DNA of 52,107 nucleotides from JBDNFP01 sp041689775. Its GTDB lineage: Bacteria; Bacteroidota; Bacteroidia; Cytophagales; Spirosomataceae. The notes under the pieces were generated by a model that was not told where the DNA came from, made no database searches, and was given only the letters and a program-made list of their open reading frames with translations. Positions 8,403 through 16,989 of this stretch are shown in pieces. Within the stretch, counting starts at the first letter, position 1. Each line of letters begins with the position of its first letter. The stretch is from contig JBDNFP010000496.1 of NCBI GenBank assembly GCA_041689775.1, positions 1-52,107 of the forward strand, written 5' to 3'. The position numbers and the translations under genes were made by a program.

Positions 8403-10826
8403 TCAATTGAAGGAAAAGTTATAGCTGAGTGACGGTATGGCGGCCCCTAACACGGCGAGTTTGTAAACATACACGCGGTTGTAGTATTGCTTGTAGGGGT
8501 TCTGGGCGCGGATAAAGACTGAATACGGGTTCCTAATTCCGAGCACGTTATAGATGGAGAAGTTCCAGCTTCCTTTGTATTTCTTCTTACTGTAAGGCTT
8601 GGGGTCGAGATTGAAGGAATAATCCACCCGGAGGTAGTCAGGTATCCGTTCCTGATTTCTGTACAGGTACTCCGGCACCACCCTACCGGCTACGTAGTAC
8701 TTAGAGATTGGATAGGTAATGGGCCTGCCCGAACTATACGCTACGTTCATTCCCATGGATACCTGCGCCCCTAGCTGGTAATTACCAACCAGATTTAAGA
8801 CGTGGGGACGATCGAAATTGGGAGCATACCATTCACCCGCATTGATGGTTTCTTCTTCGTGAACACCAGCAATCTGCCAACGGGTTTTGGAATAGGTATA
8901 GCTGAGCCATCCCGTCAATATCCCTTTCCGTTTCTTGATGTATAATTCCAAACCGTAGGTTTTACCCATGCCTTGCAACAGCACCGTTTCCGGAAAGCGA
9001 TTCAGAAGCAAATCCGCTCCGTCTTTGTAGTCGGTTACGTTGCCCATTTGCTTGTAGAATACTTCGACGGACGATTCTATACTTTTCGATTCCCAGTTTT
9101 TAAAGAGTCCTCCCGATAGTTGATCCGATTGCTGGGGTTTCAGGTAAGTGTCACTTAATTTCCAGCGCGCAATCGGTAACGTGGAAGTGGTGTTGCTGAT
9201 TTGTTGGATGTATTGAATCATCCTATTATAGCTTACCTTAAACGAAAATGAGTCGGTCAGTTTCAGGCGGAGGGCTACCCTTGGTTCCAGGCCACCATAG
9301 CTTTTTTCCAGCCCACCCTTTCCCACCACCGTGGAGTCTAGTTGATTTTCACTGGTCTTGGTTTGATCCGTGCCGTAGGTGTAGAGGGTAGCCGGACCAG
9401 TTTTCATAAAGAAGGAATACCGTAAGCCACCGGATACACTAAGTTTGGGCGTAAACTCGTACTCGGTGCCCCAGTATACACCACTTTCCCAGCCTGCCTC
9501 GGTGGGCAGCAGGATACTTCGGATTGCTGAGGCGGGAGATTCTGGTTGCAAGGCACCCGGCTGAATCTCGTGGCGCAGCAGTGAAACGCCCGCATCCATC
9601 CGCCACTTTTCGGATAAGTTATAATCACCATCTACCCCAAACCGATAGGTGTTCACGGCGGTTCCCAGCGAAAAAGCCAGGGTAGAATCAGCATTACCGA
9701 CGGACGATTCGTAGCGGCTCCATCCCGTCATGAACCGAATGCTACCTTTTGAGAACGTAGTGGCCCACCTACCAGCCAGCAGGTTGGTTTTCCAATCAAA
9801 GGTAGATGACGCCGCGTTTATTTCTAAGTTGGAAAGGGAGTCATCGGGGATCTTGAACTGATCGCCCGCCTGAAAATAGGTCAAAGTAAATCGGTTCTTT
9901 CCGTTCTCTGATCGATAGTCCATCTTGGCAGTCAGGTCCTCAAACCGGGCCCGGGTACCCCGCAATCTGCTGTTGGGTAGGAGGTTCATAATGTGGTTGA
10001 CGTAGGAATACCGACCGGCTACGGATATGCCTAGTTTATCTTTGATGAGTGGTCCATCAATCATCAGTCGGCTGCTTATCACTCCAAGTCCACCCCGAAA
10101 GCTCCATTTTTCAAGGTTAGTGTCACGTAAGTTTACATCAAGTACCGAAGACGTTCGTCCGGCGTACACCGGAGAGATACTTCCCCGATAAAAGTTAACG
10201 TCACGCACCACATCAGGATTAAAAACGGAGAAAAAACCCATCAAATGGAAGGCATTCAAGAGCGGCATACCTTCCAACAGAATTAGGTTCTGATCGGTGC
10301 TACCTCCTCGTACGTTAAAACCGGAAGCACCTTCTCCCACGCTCGTAACCCCGGGAAGTAACAGCAGGCTTTTGACCGCATCGGCTTCACCAAGTAAAAC
10401 AGGAAGCTTTTTAATGGTTTTCATTGATAACGTGGAAACCCCCATCTCTGCCCGCTCCACGTTTTGCTCCACCCGATCACCCGCCACGGTTACCTCTTCT
10501 AACTGATTGGTCTTTTCGTTCAGGCTGACGTTCAACTCGGTATCTCCGGCCACCGCCTGCCGAATATACTTCGTAAAGTAGCCCTGCGATTGAATTTTAA
10601 AGGACAGGTCGCCCCGGTACACCTTTAACTGGTAGTGGCCAAGGGAGTCGGCTACCGTACCGACGGTTTCGTACAAAATAGAAATGGAAGCGTTCGGAAT
10701 GGGATTTCCGGTTTCAGCATTTTTGACCAATCCATAAAGGTAGTAGTAGGGTTGCTGAGCCAAGGCCACAGAATTGGCCGTATGAATTAGTACAAATAGT
10801 AAAAAACCACGTAAAGTTATTTTCAT
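8403..10826 (-). CDS. TonB-dependent receptor with N-terminal carboxypeptidase-regulatory-like domain
   Basis: An 807-residue outer-membrane receptor. It has a signal peptide ending ALAQ (about residue 24), a carboxypeptidase D regulatory-like beta-sandwich (about 27-105, YLYGLVKNAETGNPIPNASI), a plug domain (about 130-240, with GFNVRGGSTDQNLILLEG) and a C-terminal 22-strand type barrel ending in an aromatic-rich strand (PSLSYNFSFN). At about 800 residues it is shorter than SusC proteins, and no SusD partner is present; DUF4249 takes that place. It heads a two-gene unit with the DUF4249 gene. The substrate cannot be told from sequence. Confidence 0.9.
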   Translation of the reverse strand: MKITLRGFLLFVLIHTANSVALAQQPYYYLYGLVKNAETGNPIPNASISILYETVGTVADSLGHYQLKVYRGDLSFKIQSQGYFTKYIRQAVAGDTELNVSLNEKTNQLEEVTVAGDRVEQNVERAEMGVSTLSMKTIKKLPVLLGEADAVKSLLLLPGVTSVGEGASGFNVRGGSTDQNLILLEGMPLLNAFHLMGFFSVFNPDVVRDVNFYRGSISPVYAGRTSSVLDVNLRDTNLEKWSFRGGLGVISSRLMIDGPLIKDKLGISVAGRYSYVNHIMNLLPNSRLRGTRARFEDLTAKMDYRSENGKNRFTLTYFQAGDQFKIPDDSLSNLEINAASSTFDWKTNLLAGRWATTFSKGSIRFMTGWSRYESSVGNADSTLAFSLGTAVNTYRFGVDGDYNLSEKWRMDAGVSLLRHEIQPGALQPESPASAIRSILLPTEAGWESGVYWGTEYEFTPKLSVSGGLRYSFFMKTGPATLYTYGTDQTKTSENQLDSTVVGKGGLEKSYGGLEPRVALRLKLTDSFSFKVSYNRMIQYIQQISNTTSTLPIARWKLSDTYLKPQQSDQLSGGLFKNWESKSIESSVEVFYKQMGNVTDYKDGADLLLNRFPETVLLQGMGKTYGLELYIKKRKGILTGWLSYTYSKTRWQIAGVHEEETINAGEWYAPNFDRPHVLNLVGNYQLGAQVSMGMNVAYSSGRPITYPISKYYVAGRVVPEYLYRNQERIPDYLRVDYSFNLDPKPYSKKKYKGSWNFSIYNVLGIRNPYSVFIRAQNPYKQYYNRVYVYKLAVLGAAIPSLSYNFSFN

Positions 10827-10878
10827 TGGCCGGAAGGTTAGGGCTAAGACGTAACCAAAATAGCCAATGAATCAGTAT

Positions 10879-10914
10879 AAAAAAATCCCCCACTGATAAT
10901 TCAGAGGAGGATTT
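10879..10914 (-). terminator. Rho-independent terminator after the hsp20-like gene
   Basis: On the minus strand an imperfect stem (AAATCCTCCTCTGA with TCAGTGGGGGATTT) is followed by seven T. It lies between the small heat shock gene stop (10950) and the start of the TonB receptor gene (10826), so it should end the heat shock transcript. Confidence 0.7.
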
Positions 10915-10949
10915 GAAAATATATTATATTTATAACTGAGGTGTTTCAC

Positions 10950-11354
10950 TTACCAGCGCTCAATTTCAACCTTCCGGAGAATATCGTGCACATCATTGTA
11001 GGGTAAGTAAAGCATTAAGCTCTTATTTGATTCATCATAACGAGCGGTAATTCCGTCAATATCTACGTCGGATGGAATTACCATTTTGCTGATAAAACGG
11101 ATCGAATGTAAGCCTTTTTCGTTTTCGTCGACAGTTTTGGCAAATAACGGCAGCAGGTGGTAGATTAATAACTTATCTTTCCGAATTTCAATCTCTAAAT
11201 CATCAGGACCAATTCCCGGAGCCTTGACGGTCACTTCGTAACTATCTTCCCGGCTATTTATTTCTACGCTTGGTTCGCTCATACCACCATGAATGGTATT
11301 AAGAAAATCAACGTTCATCAGTATTTCTTTCGGTATACTCAGTTTCTTTTTCAT
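10950..11354 (-). CDS. Small heat shock protein, Hsp20/alpha-crystallin family
   Basis: A 134-residue cytoplasmic protein with an alpha-crystallin domain at about residues 28-125 (SVEINSREDSYEVTVKAPGI then DDLEIEIRKDKLLIY). Small heat shock proteins hold unfolding proteins without ATP. The N-terminal arm and C-terminal tail are short, and the common C-terminal I-x-I motif is only loosely matched (VEIERW end). It is followed by a terminator and preceded by the hibernation factor gene on the same strand, with a 274-bp gap between them, so the two probably have separate promoters. The neighbours suggest stress or stationary-phase expression. Confidence 0.8.
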   Translation of the reverse strand: MKKKLSIPKEILMNVDFLNTIHGGMSEPSVEINSREDSYEVTVKAPGIGPDDLEIEIRKDKLLIYHLLPLFAKTVDENEKGLHSIRFISKMVIPSDVDIDGITARYDESNKSLMLYLPYNDVHDILRKVEIERW

Positions 11355-11628
11355 GGCTAGTGGTAGTTAGTTAATGACTTAAGATACATAAAACTATATT
11401 CCAATACTGTCCAAGGGGAGAATTGGTGCCATTATTACCGATCTTGATGGTTGCTTATGTCATAATGGCACTCGTAAATTCAATAAAGACAGCACTGATG
11501 CATTCGGTTGGCTGAATTAGCAGGCTACCCCAGCAAAAAACGTGGAGGACTACTAAACAGGCAGGTGATCCTTAGCGAATTGTTTCCAGAAAAAACGTAA
11601 TCAAAAAGTAGAGAAAGTGCAACTATTT
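11355..11628. other. Intergenic gap between hpf-like and hsp20-like genes
   Basis: No gene is supported. The only clear structure is a 10-bp perfect inverted repeat, GTGCCATTAT (11426-11435) with ATAATGGCAC (11462-11471), about 160-200 bases downstream of the hibernation-factor stop. It could be a hairpin at the transcript end, but there is no T-run. Confidence 0.35.
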
Positions 11629-11934
11629 CTACCTGCTCATAATCTGGCTACGTAACTTAGCAGCCACATCCGAAATAGCCTGCATCCATGAATTTGCCGC
11701 CGATTCTGCGAAGAGATCACGGCCGGGTACGCCCACCCGAATGCGCGCTACTTTATTTTTGAGTTCAGAAACGTTGGTTTCTAAAAGATATACGTCAGCC
11801 CCAACGATATTACCGTATAAGCGCATCAGCTTTTTTAGCTCTTGACGCACATTGGCCATTGTAGCACTGGTGGGATCGAAATTAACCGTCTGGATATCTA
11901 ATTTGATATTTTGAAATTGCTCCGTTTTTTTCAT
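11629..11934 (-). CDS. hpf: Ribosome hibernation promoting factor (HPF/RaiA family, short form)
   Basis: A 101-residue protein with the fold and layout of short HPF/YfiA/RaiA proteins: an N-terminal strand (IKLDIQTVNFDP), a helix (VRQELKKLMRLYG), a strand carrying variable loops, and a C-terminal helix (SWMQAISDVAAKLRSQIM). These bind the decoding centre of 30S subunits and stall ribosomes in stress. The long-form dimerisation domain is missing, as in other short forms. The ATG at 11934 follows a T-rich/A-rich leader. It is divergent from the baeRF gene at 12211, sharing a 276-bp promoter region. Confidence 0.75.
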   Translation of the reverse strand: MKKTEQFQNIKLDIQTVNFDPTSATMANVRQELKKLMRLYGNIVGADVYLLETNVSELKNKVARIRVGVPGRDLFAESAANSWMQAISDVAAKLRSQIMSR

Positions 11935-12210
11935 TACATTTTTGTGCTCGAGTCATTCAACAGCCACGTCTCTCTGAGAACTAGTGGCTTGATTATTGAT
12001 TTTTTTCCTCATGATGAGTAGTATTTCCTCATTCTTAGCCGAAAAGATCACTTCTATAACCTACGCTAACTACCCTCCTATCAGCTTAATAGAGCCTAAT
12101 TGGACCTTTTAATCCGTTATAGGTATAATCTTGGTACTTTATAGAATAAAAAATGCTTGCCCAGAGGTTAGTCTTTCACTTCATCTAATCATCACATAAA
12201 CTAAATCATA
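11935..12210. promoter_or_regulatory. Divergent promoter region between hpf-like and baeRF-like genes
   Basis: This 276-bp AT-rich gap separates two divergent starts. I find no good TAnnTTTG box; the nearest candidates are AT-rich stretches close to 12120-12150. No open frame of interest is present. A shared region between two translation-stress genes would allow joint regulation. Confidence 0.4.
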
Positions 12211-13374
12211 ATGGATATTTTCACAATAGATCAATTCGAAAAACTTTCTAATCAGCGAGGACCACAACACGTAAGTATCTATACACCTACTAGTCGTGAT
12301 TCATCTGACAACTACATGGCCGATAAGATTCATTTCAAGAATGAACTACAAGAGGCTGAATCAAAACTGGTTACTCTCTTTGGGCTCAACAGTCAGGAGG
12401 CTAAAAGCTACCTGAACCCCGGCTACAAACTCCTTGATGATCCACTTTTTTGGTCGCGGGCCTCAGATACTCTGGTATTTCTTCTCAATCAATCAGGGGC
12501 TGAAATCAAGACTTTACCAATTTCTCTTTCAGAATCAATGACGTATGTAGGAAACAGCTTCGCTTTGCGCCCCCTGTTACCCTTGCTCAATAGTACGGGG
12601 AAATTTTACATTCTAAATCTCAACCTGAATAAGGTACAGTTGTATGAGGCTACCTCACACACTATTTCAGAGGTCATACTCAGTGATGATGTGCCAACGT
12701 CCATAGATGACTATCTTGTTTTCATTGAGCGCCAGCAATCTTTACAATTCCGTAGTGGACAAGGTGGCAAAGCAGGTGCCATGTTTCATGGGCAAGGAGG
12801 TACCGATACTGAAAAAGTGGATATCGAGCAGTATTTCTACAAGTTGAGTAAGCAGGTAGATGCTCTTATGGAATGTGAACCACTACCCGCAATTTTAGCC
12901 GGTGTGGAGTACTTACTGCCGATGTACAAAAAAACGAGTGGGTACACTAAATTTACTGAGGAGGTAATTACCGGAAGCTTTGGAGATGATGATGTACACA
13001 TGCTACACGAAAAAGCAATGGTACTCCAAAAACCAAAGCATAACCAACATCGGACGGCAGCAATCGAGAAATTCGCATCATTAAAGGACGAGGACTGGGC
13101 CTCGGCAGAAACTCAAACCGTGCTACTAGCCGCGCTGACCGGACAATTAGAAACTCTTTTCATTCAAAAAAATGAGGTAATTTGGGGTAGCTATGATGCA
13201 GAGAAACATTCGCTTACTATAAAAACAGATGATACCGAAGTCACGAAAGAACTGCTCAATGAGGCCGCTATACAAACTCTACTGAAAGGCGGAACAGTAT
13301 ACCCCTGCGAGGGAGAGGACATGCCAGCTAAAAATTCAGTAGCTGCGGCCATTTTTAGAAATCCCGTGCGCTAG
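12211..13374 (+). CDS. Bacterial archaeo-eukaryotic release factor (baeRF) family protein
   Basis: A 387-residue protein with the layout of baeRF proteins: an N-terminal domain opening with VSIYTPTSRDSSDN, a middle part with FYILNLNLNKVQLYEA, and a C-terminal eL30-like domain (LLAALTGQLETLFIQKNEVIWG). baeRF proteins are homologous to archaeal/eukaryotic peptide release factor 1 and are thought to act on stalled or hibernating ribosomes. The Gly-rich stretch RSGQGGKAGAMFHGQGG (about residues 179-195) sits where the catalytic GGQ-type loop or its remnant lies in this family. No signal peptide. The gene is divergent from hpf and ends at a strong terminator. Exact subfamily (3 or 7) is not resolved. 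Confidence 0.72.
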   Translation: MDIFTIDQFEKLSNQRGPQHVSIYTPTSRDSSDNYMADKIHFKNELQEAESKLVTLFGLNSQEAKSYLNPGYKLLDDPLFWSRASDTLVFLLNQSGAEIKTLPISLSESMTYVGNSFALRPLLPLLNSTGKFYILNLNLNKVQLYEATSHTISEVILSDDVPTSIDDYLVFIERQQSLQFRSGQGGKAGAMFHGQGGTDTEKVDIEQYFYKLSKQVDALMECEPLPAILAGVEYLLPMYKKTSGYTKFTEEVITGSFGDDDVHMLHEKAMVLQKPKHNQHRTAAIEKFASLKDEDWASAETQTVLLAALTGQLETLFIQKNEVIWGSYDAEKHSLTIKTDDTEVTKELLNEAAIQTLLKGGTVYPCEGEDMPAKNSVAAAIFRNPVR

Positions 13375-13381
13375 TAGTATA

Positions 13382-13424
13382 TTTAGAAAGCCAAGGGCTG
13401 ATAACCGGCCATTGGCTTTCTAAA
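13382..13424 (+). terminator. Hairpin terminator after the baeRF-like gene
   Basis: Perfect 13-bp inverted repeat: TTTAGAAAGCCAA (13382-13394) and TTGGCTTTCTAAA (13412-13424) with a 17-base loop, starting 8 bases after the stop codon. It separates the baeRF gene from the porin gene at 13456. Confidence 0.75.
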
Positions 13425-13455
13425 CTAGAAACGGCAAAAAACTGACTACTGATTT

Positions 13456-14586
13456 ATGAAGATTCAACTAAATAGGCTACAAAAAATCAGATTCACCTTA
13501 CTTGTCGGACTGATTTTTTTCTTGACTCCTTGGATTTTCGCCCAATCAGATACACTTTCCGAGAAGCGTTCACATACTTCTCCTCTGCAAATAAGTACCT
13601 ATCTGGAAACGTATTATATCTATGATTTTGCAAATCCGGCCGACCACACTCGTCCGGATTTTTTGTACTCATTTAACCGCCACAACGAAATTAACCTCAA
13701 TCTTGGCCTACTCAAGATGGAGTACACTACCAATCGCGTCAGGGGAAATCTGGGCTTGATGGCCGGTACCTACGCTAACGCGAACCTAGCGACTGAACCC
13801 GGAGTGCTCAAAAACGTATTTGAAGCATTTGTGGGGGTTAAAGTTTCACAAAAGAAAAACCTGTGGGTTGATGCTGGCATTTTTACCTCCCACATTGGCT
13901 TTGAAAGTGCCCTTGGAGCAACTACCTGGAATATGACCCGAGGACTACTGGCCGAAAACTCTCCCTACTACCTGTCGGGCGCCAAAATATCCTATACTTC
14001 TGATAACCAGGAATGGTTTATTTCCGGACTTGTGATGAACGGCTGGCAACGGATACAGCGAGTACCCGACAATCAACTTCCGGCATTTGGGCATCAGCTT
14101 ACCTGGACTCCCACCGACAAAATACTCCTGAATAGCAGCTCTTTTATCGGCAATGACTACCCCGAAAGCGAGCGGAGGATGCGGTATTTTCACAATTTCT
14201 ACGGTCAGTTTATGGTCAACAATCGCCTCGAAATTATCACTGGATTTGACATTGGTATGGAGCAAAAATTCAAGGAAAGTAGACGTTATAATGTATGGTA
14301 TTCTCCCATTGCAATTGCCCGTTTCTCTGCTACGAACAAAGTAGCACTGTCGGGGCGAATAGAGTACTATTCGGATAAGAACGAAGTCATCGTTAGCACT
14401 GGGACATCAAATGGATTCCAAACCGTGGGGTATTCGATGAATCTCGATTACAAAATAACAGATGATGTTTTATGGCGGCTAGAAGGAAGGCGTCTCAATA
14501 GTAAAGATTCACTATTTACCTACAACGATAAGCCCAGCAAAAATAACTTCATTTTAGGCACTTCCCTTTCTATTTTCTTAAAGTAG
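13456..14586 (+). CDS. Outer-membrane beta-barrel porin (BBP2/OmpL-like)
   Basis: A 376-residue exported protein with a signal peptide ending IFAQ (about residue 30). The mature part opens with ISTYLETYYIYDFANPADH, typical of the putative beta-barrel porin-2 family, and continues with alternating aromatic strands to the C-terminal LSIFLK. This family forms outer-membrane channels of unknown solute specificity. The gene stands alone between the baeRF terminator and a convergent sugar-isomerase gene. Confidence 0.78.
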   Translation: MKIQLNRLQKIRFTLLVGLIFFLTPWIFAQSDTLSEKRSHTSPLQISTYLETYYIYDFANPADHTRPDFLYSFNRHNEINLNLGLLKMEYTTNRVRGNLGLMAGTYANANLATEPGVLKNVFEAFVGVKVSQKKNLWVDAGIFTSHIGFESALGATTWNMTRGLLAENSPYYLSGAKISYTSDNQEWFISGLVMNGWQRIQRVPDNQLPAFGHQLTWTPTDKILLNSSSFIGNDYPESERRMRYFHNFYGQFMVNNRLEIITGFDIGMEQKFKESRRYNVWYSPIAIARFSATNKVALSGRIEYYSDKNEVIVSTGTSNGFQTVGYSMNLDYKITDDVLWRLEGRRLNSKDSLFTYNDKPSKNNFILGTSLSIFLK

Positions 14587-14745
14587 GAGTTGCTTTTCGT
14601 TAGCTATTAACTTTCTGTTCAAGTATTCGTTATCTAAATAGTTGTGCACTGTTTTAGCTAAATTGGTACTGTAAACTATTTCTGAGGAATCGCTTAAGTT
14701 CATAGAGATTACTTTTTTCAACAGGGAATGGGTTTACATGGCAGC

Positions 14746-14769
14746 AGGCCAGGAAAAATTCCCCGGCCT
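14746..14769 (-). terminator. Candidate hairpin after the sugar isomerase-like gene
   Basis: AGGCC (14746-14750) pairs with GGCCT (14765-14769) and the stem extends imperfectly around AATTTTT, 28-50 bases past the stop at 14797 on the minus strand. No strong T-run follows, so efficiency is uncertain. Confidence 0.4.
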
Positions 14770-14796
14770 ACCTACCACTATTATATTTCTGGTCGC

Positions 14797-15714
14797 TTAT
14801 ATCCCGTTGGTTGCGGCTTTCATTTTTGCCAGTCCGGTTTTGGCCACTACTAATGCATCTTGTGCGTAGTAGGCCGGATTGAAAACTTCCAGTGAAAGTA
14901 TGACCGGTTTCTCAGGATTCTTCAACGTTCGTAGTAATTGACTCAGCGGTCCTACTCCGTCACCCGGGTACACCCGATCGGAGTCCTTGATGGTATCTCG
15001 CGGCGGGGAAGCCGGATAATCATTCATGTGAAATATTTCAATGAAAGGTTTACCAACCCAAGCTACCTGTTCCAGCCCGGAGCCACCTCGGTAAAGATGG
15101 TACACATCCATCAAAACTTTTGCCGATGGATGCCCGCTTTCGGTAGCTACGTACAATAGCTCACTCACCCGACTCAAATTCTTAGAAAAACCCCATAATT
15201 CCAGATGAGGTACTACCCCCATGGTATCTCCTAATTCGAGAATTGTACGGTAGCGGTCGGCCGCTTTTTTGAGGTCAAGGCCGGGTTCATTGGTAGCACC
15301 CATGGGCGGGGCCGCAATACGGGTACAGCCAATTTCGGCCAGTATTCCCATTTCTTGCTTCAATTGCTCTACCGCCTTGGTTCGGGTGGCGGCATCATCT
15401 ACAATCCAGGGGGCGAAACCAATGGCATCTTCCACAATTACCCCGGAGTCATTGAGGTGTTTGCGGGCATCTGCCGTGGTACCTCCATTTTTGAGGTATT
15501 CCTGTAAACTATTGATCCATATTTCTACGTGAGGAAAGCCCGCCTTGGAGGCTACTTCAATTTCTTTCATGAAGCCCAACTTATGCCCACGAATGGTACT
15601 CATGTTGAGGGCATACTTAAAAGATTCACGTTTGGCAGCCGCTGAGCTAACCATAGGGACAGTAGCAACGGCCGTTGCGGTAGCGATACCAGCCAAAACT
15701 TGGCGACGATTCAT
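14797..15714 (-). CDS. Tat-exported sugar phosphate isomerase/epimerase-like TIM-barrel protein
   Basis: A 305-residue protein of the xylose isomerase-like TIM-barrel superfamily. The N terminus MNRRQVLAGIATATAVATVP is a twin-arginine signal with hydrophobic core, so export of a folded, metal-bearing protein is likely. Probable metal ligands sit at strand ends: PHLELWG, LMDVYHLYRG, IEIFHMNDYP and ILSLEVFNP, giving the Glu-Asp-His-Glu set of the family. The nearest relatives act on sugars or inositols, but the exact reaction is unknown. Convergent with the porin gene; upstream neighbour is an uncharacterised 87-residue protein on the same strand. Confidence 0.78.
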   Translation of the reverse strand: MNRRQVLAGIATATAVATVPMVSSAAAKRESFKYALNMSTIRGHKLGFMKEIEVASKAGFPHVEIWINSLQEYLKNGGTTADARKHLNDSGVIVEDAIGFAPWIVDDAATRTKAVEQLKQEMGILAEIGCTRIAAPPMGATNEPGLDLKKAADRYRTILELGDTMGVVPHLELWGFSKNLSRVSELLYVATESGHPSAKVLMDVYHLYRGGSGLEQVAWVGKPFIEIFHMNDYPASPPRDTIKDSDRVYPGDGVGPLSQLLRTLKNPEKPVILSLEVFNPAYYAQDALVVAKTGLAKMKAATNGI

Positions 15715-15832
15715 ACGTTAGAAAGAGTAAAATGTATACTTTATGGTTATCCAAAGTATTGAAGGACTAAAACCTAATCATGTTAGTTCTTCCTATAAAT
15801 AGTAAAGTTTTGTATTGGCTTCCAGCGTCGGA

Positions 15833-16096
15833 CTAATCATCCAGTCCAAGATGTTTACGAACTTCACCCTCAGACAATACCGCAATACCTTCCATGATGG
15901 AGGGTAAAAGTGAGTTTTTAGCCGATTGTTCCAGTTTGATCCGCATGGCTTCCATGTCCTCATACCCTACCCCATGTACCCGCGACGCTAATTTCCCGAG
16001 CATGTTACGAGCAACAATTTGCTCGGCTTCCAACTTGGCAATCTTTACGGACATAATTTCTAAATATTGGAGTACTGGCTGTAAATCAGTTGACAT
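15833..16096 (-). CDS. Uncharacterised small helical protein
   Basis: An 87-residue cytoplasmic protein not recognised. The sequence is mostly helical and probably coiled (LEIMSVKIAKLEAEQIVARNM) with a C-terminal GEVRKHLGLDD tail. No Cys or signal peptide. It starts with ATG 39 bases after the SGNH hydrolase stop on the same strand, so it may share that transcript. Coding support is moderate: clean ATG, low-complexity-free sequence and strand agreement with neighbours. Confidence 0.55.
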   Translation of the reverse strand: MSTDLQPVLQYLEIMSVKIAKLEAEQIVARNMLGKLASRVHGVGYEDMEAMRIKLEQSAKNSLLPSIMEGIAVLSEGEVRKHLGLDD

Positions 16097-16135
16097 CAGG
16101 AAGTAAGTTTTGAAAAAGTTGATATCGGAGAAAAT

Positions 16136-16846
16136 TTATTCAAAATAACGCAAAATAGCGTTGGTCACTAAGGTATGGCCTTGGGCGTTAGGATGATTGA
16201 CTTGAGCCATATAGTCCGGAATATTGCCTCCCGCTTTTATAATGTCATAGAATAGCTGGTAGCTATCCACCAAGCCAACCTCATACTTTTGGGCCAATTC
16301 TCTGATTTGTAACGTATACTGCTCTAATTCATTGCCGGGGGCGAGTAAGTCTACCCTTTGGTCTGGGGTAGGTGTCAGCAAAATTACCTTACAATTCCTG
16401 GCCAACGCTTGCTCAATCATACTTTCCCAGGCTTTACGGGCCTCCTCTAATCCTATTCTACGATCGTTCAAAGCATAATCTAGGAACAAGACATCGGGCC
16501 GATGGGACAATACTTCCTCAACAAACCGTCTTTCTCCACTCTGGGAGTTTTCACCACCGATGGAGGTATTGATGCAATTTACTACCGCAAAAGGATACCG
16601 CTCCTTCACTAGCTTCAATAGCTGGTACGGATAAGCATCCAAGGTATTGACCACCGGGGTTTTGAAATAACCCGCTGGTACCGAATGCCCATGAAACACC
16701 AGATTGATTGTTCTATTTTTCGGCCACTCTTTTTTCAGTTCTTGCTTGATTTCTTTCAAGTAAGAGCTCGAATCAGCCTCTTTACCTTGTGAAAACGCAG
16801 CCGTAGCTACTAACATTAACAGCGCCCCAAACCAGAATTTCAACAT
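16136..16846 (-). CDS. Secreted SGNH/GDSL-family hydrolase
   Basis: A 236-residue exported esterase-like protein with a signal peptide ending AFSQ (residue 20). Block I is GHSVPAGY with nucleophile Ser55, a GHS variant of GDS. Block II Gly is in SIGGENSQSG (about 97), block III is YALND with Asn127, and block V is NHPNAQGH with His218. The Asp usually three residues before that His is Gln215, so the triad is incomplete or uses another acid. Likely substrates are acetyl or acyl esters of polysaccharides, which is inferred from the family only. Confidence 0.78.
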   Translation of the reverse strand: MLKFWFGALLMLVATAAFSQGKEADSSSYLKEIKQELKKEWPKNRTINLVFHGHSVPAGYFKTPVVNTLDAYPYQLLKLVKERYPFAVVNCINTSIGGENSQSGERRFVEEVLSHRPDVLFLDYALNDRRIGLEEARKAWESMIEQALARNCKVILLTPTPDQRVDLLAPGNELEQYTLQIRELAQKYEVGLVDSYQLFYDIIKAGGNIPDYMAQVNHPNAQGHTLVTNAILRYFE

Positions 16847-16937
16847 AAGATTTTTTAGTATTACCCCATCAATTGCTACTAGAATCTATTCTTGCGTTTT
16901 TTCTACTCCAAACTTGTTAATTCTTGCCGGAAAAACA

Positions 16938-16971
16938 AAAAAGCACCTTGGCGGATGCCAAAGTGCTTTTT
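16938..16971 (-). terminator. Rho-independent terminator after the YceI-like gene
   Basis: On the minus strand AAAAAGCACTTTGGC pairs (one mismatch) with GCCAAGGTGCTTTTTT around a 4-base loop and runs straight into a T-run. It lies about 20 bases after the YceI-like stop. Confidence 0.8.
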
Positions 16972-16989
16972 AAATAATTCTATAAAAAA

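Noticed and set aside
11426..11471. 10-bp inverted repeat as a regulatory RNA
   Set aside because: No promoter, T-run or conserved loop visible; kept only as a note in the intergenic entry.
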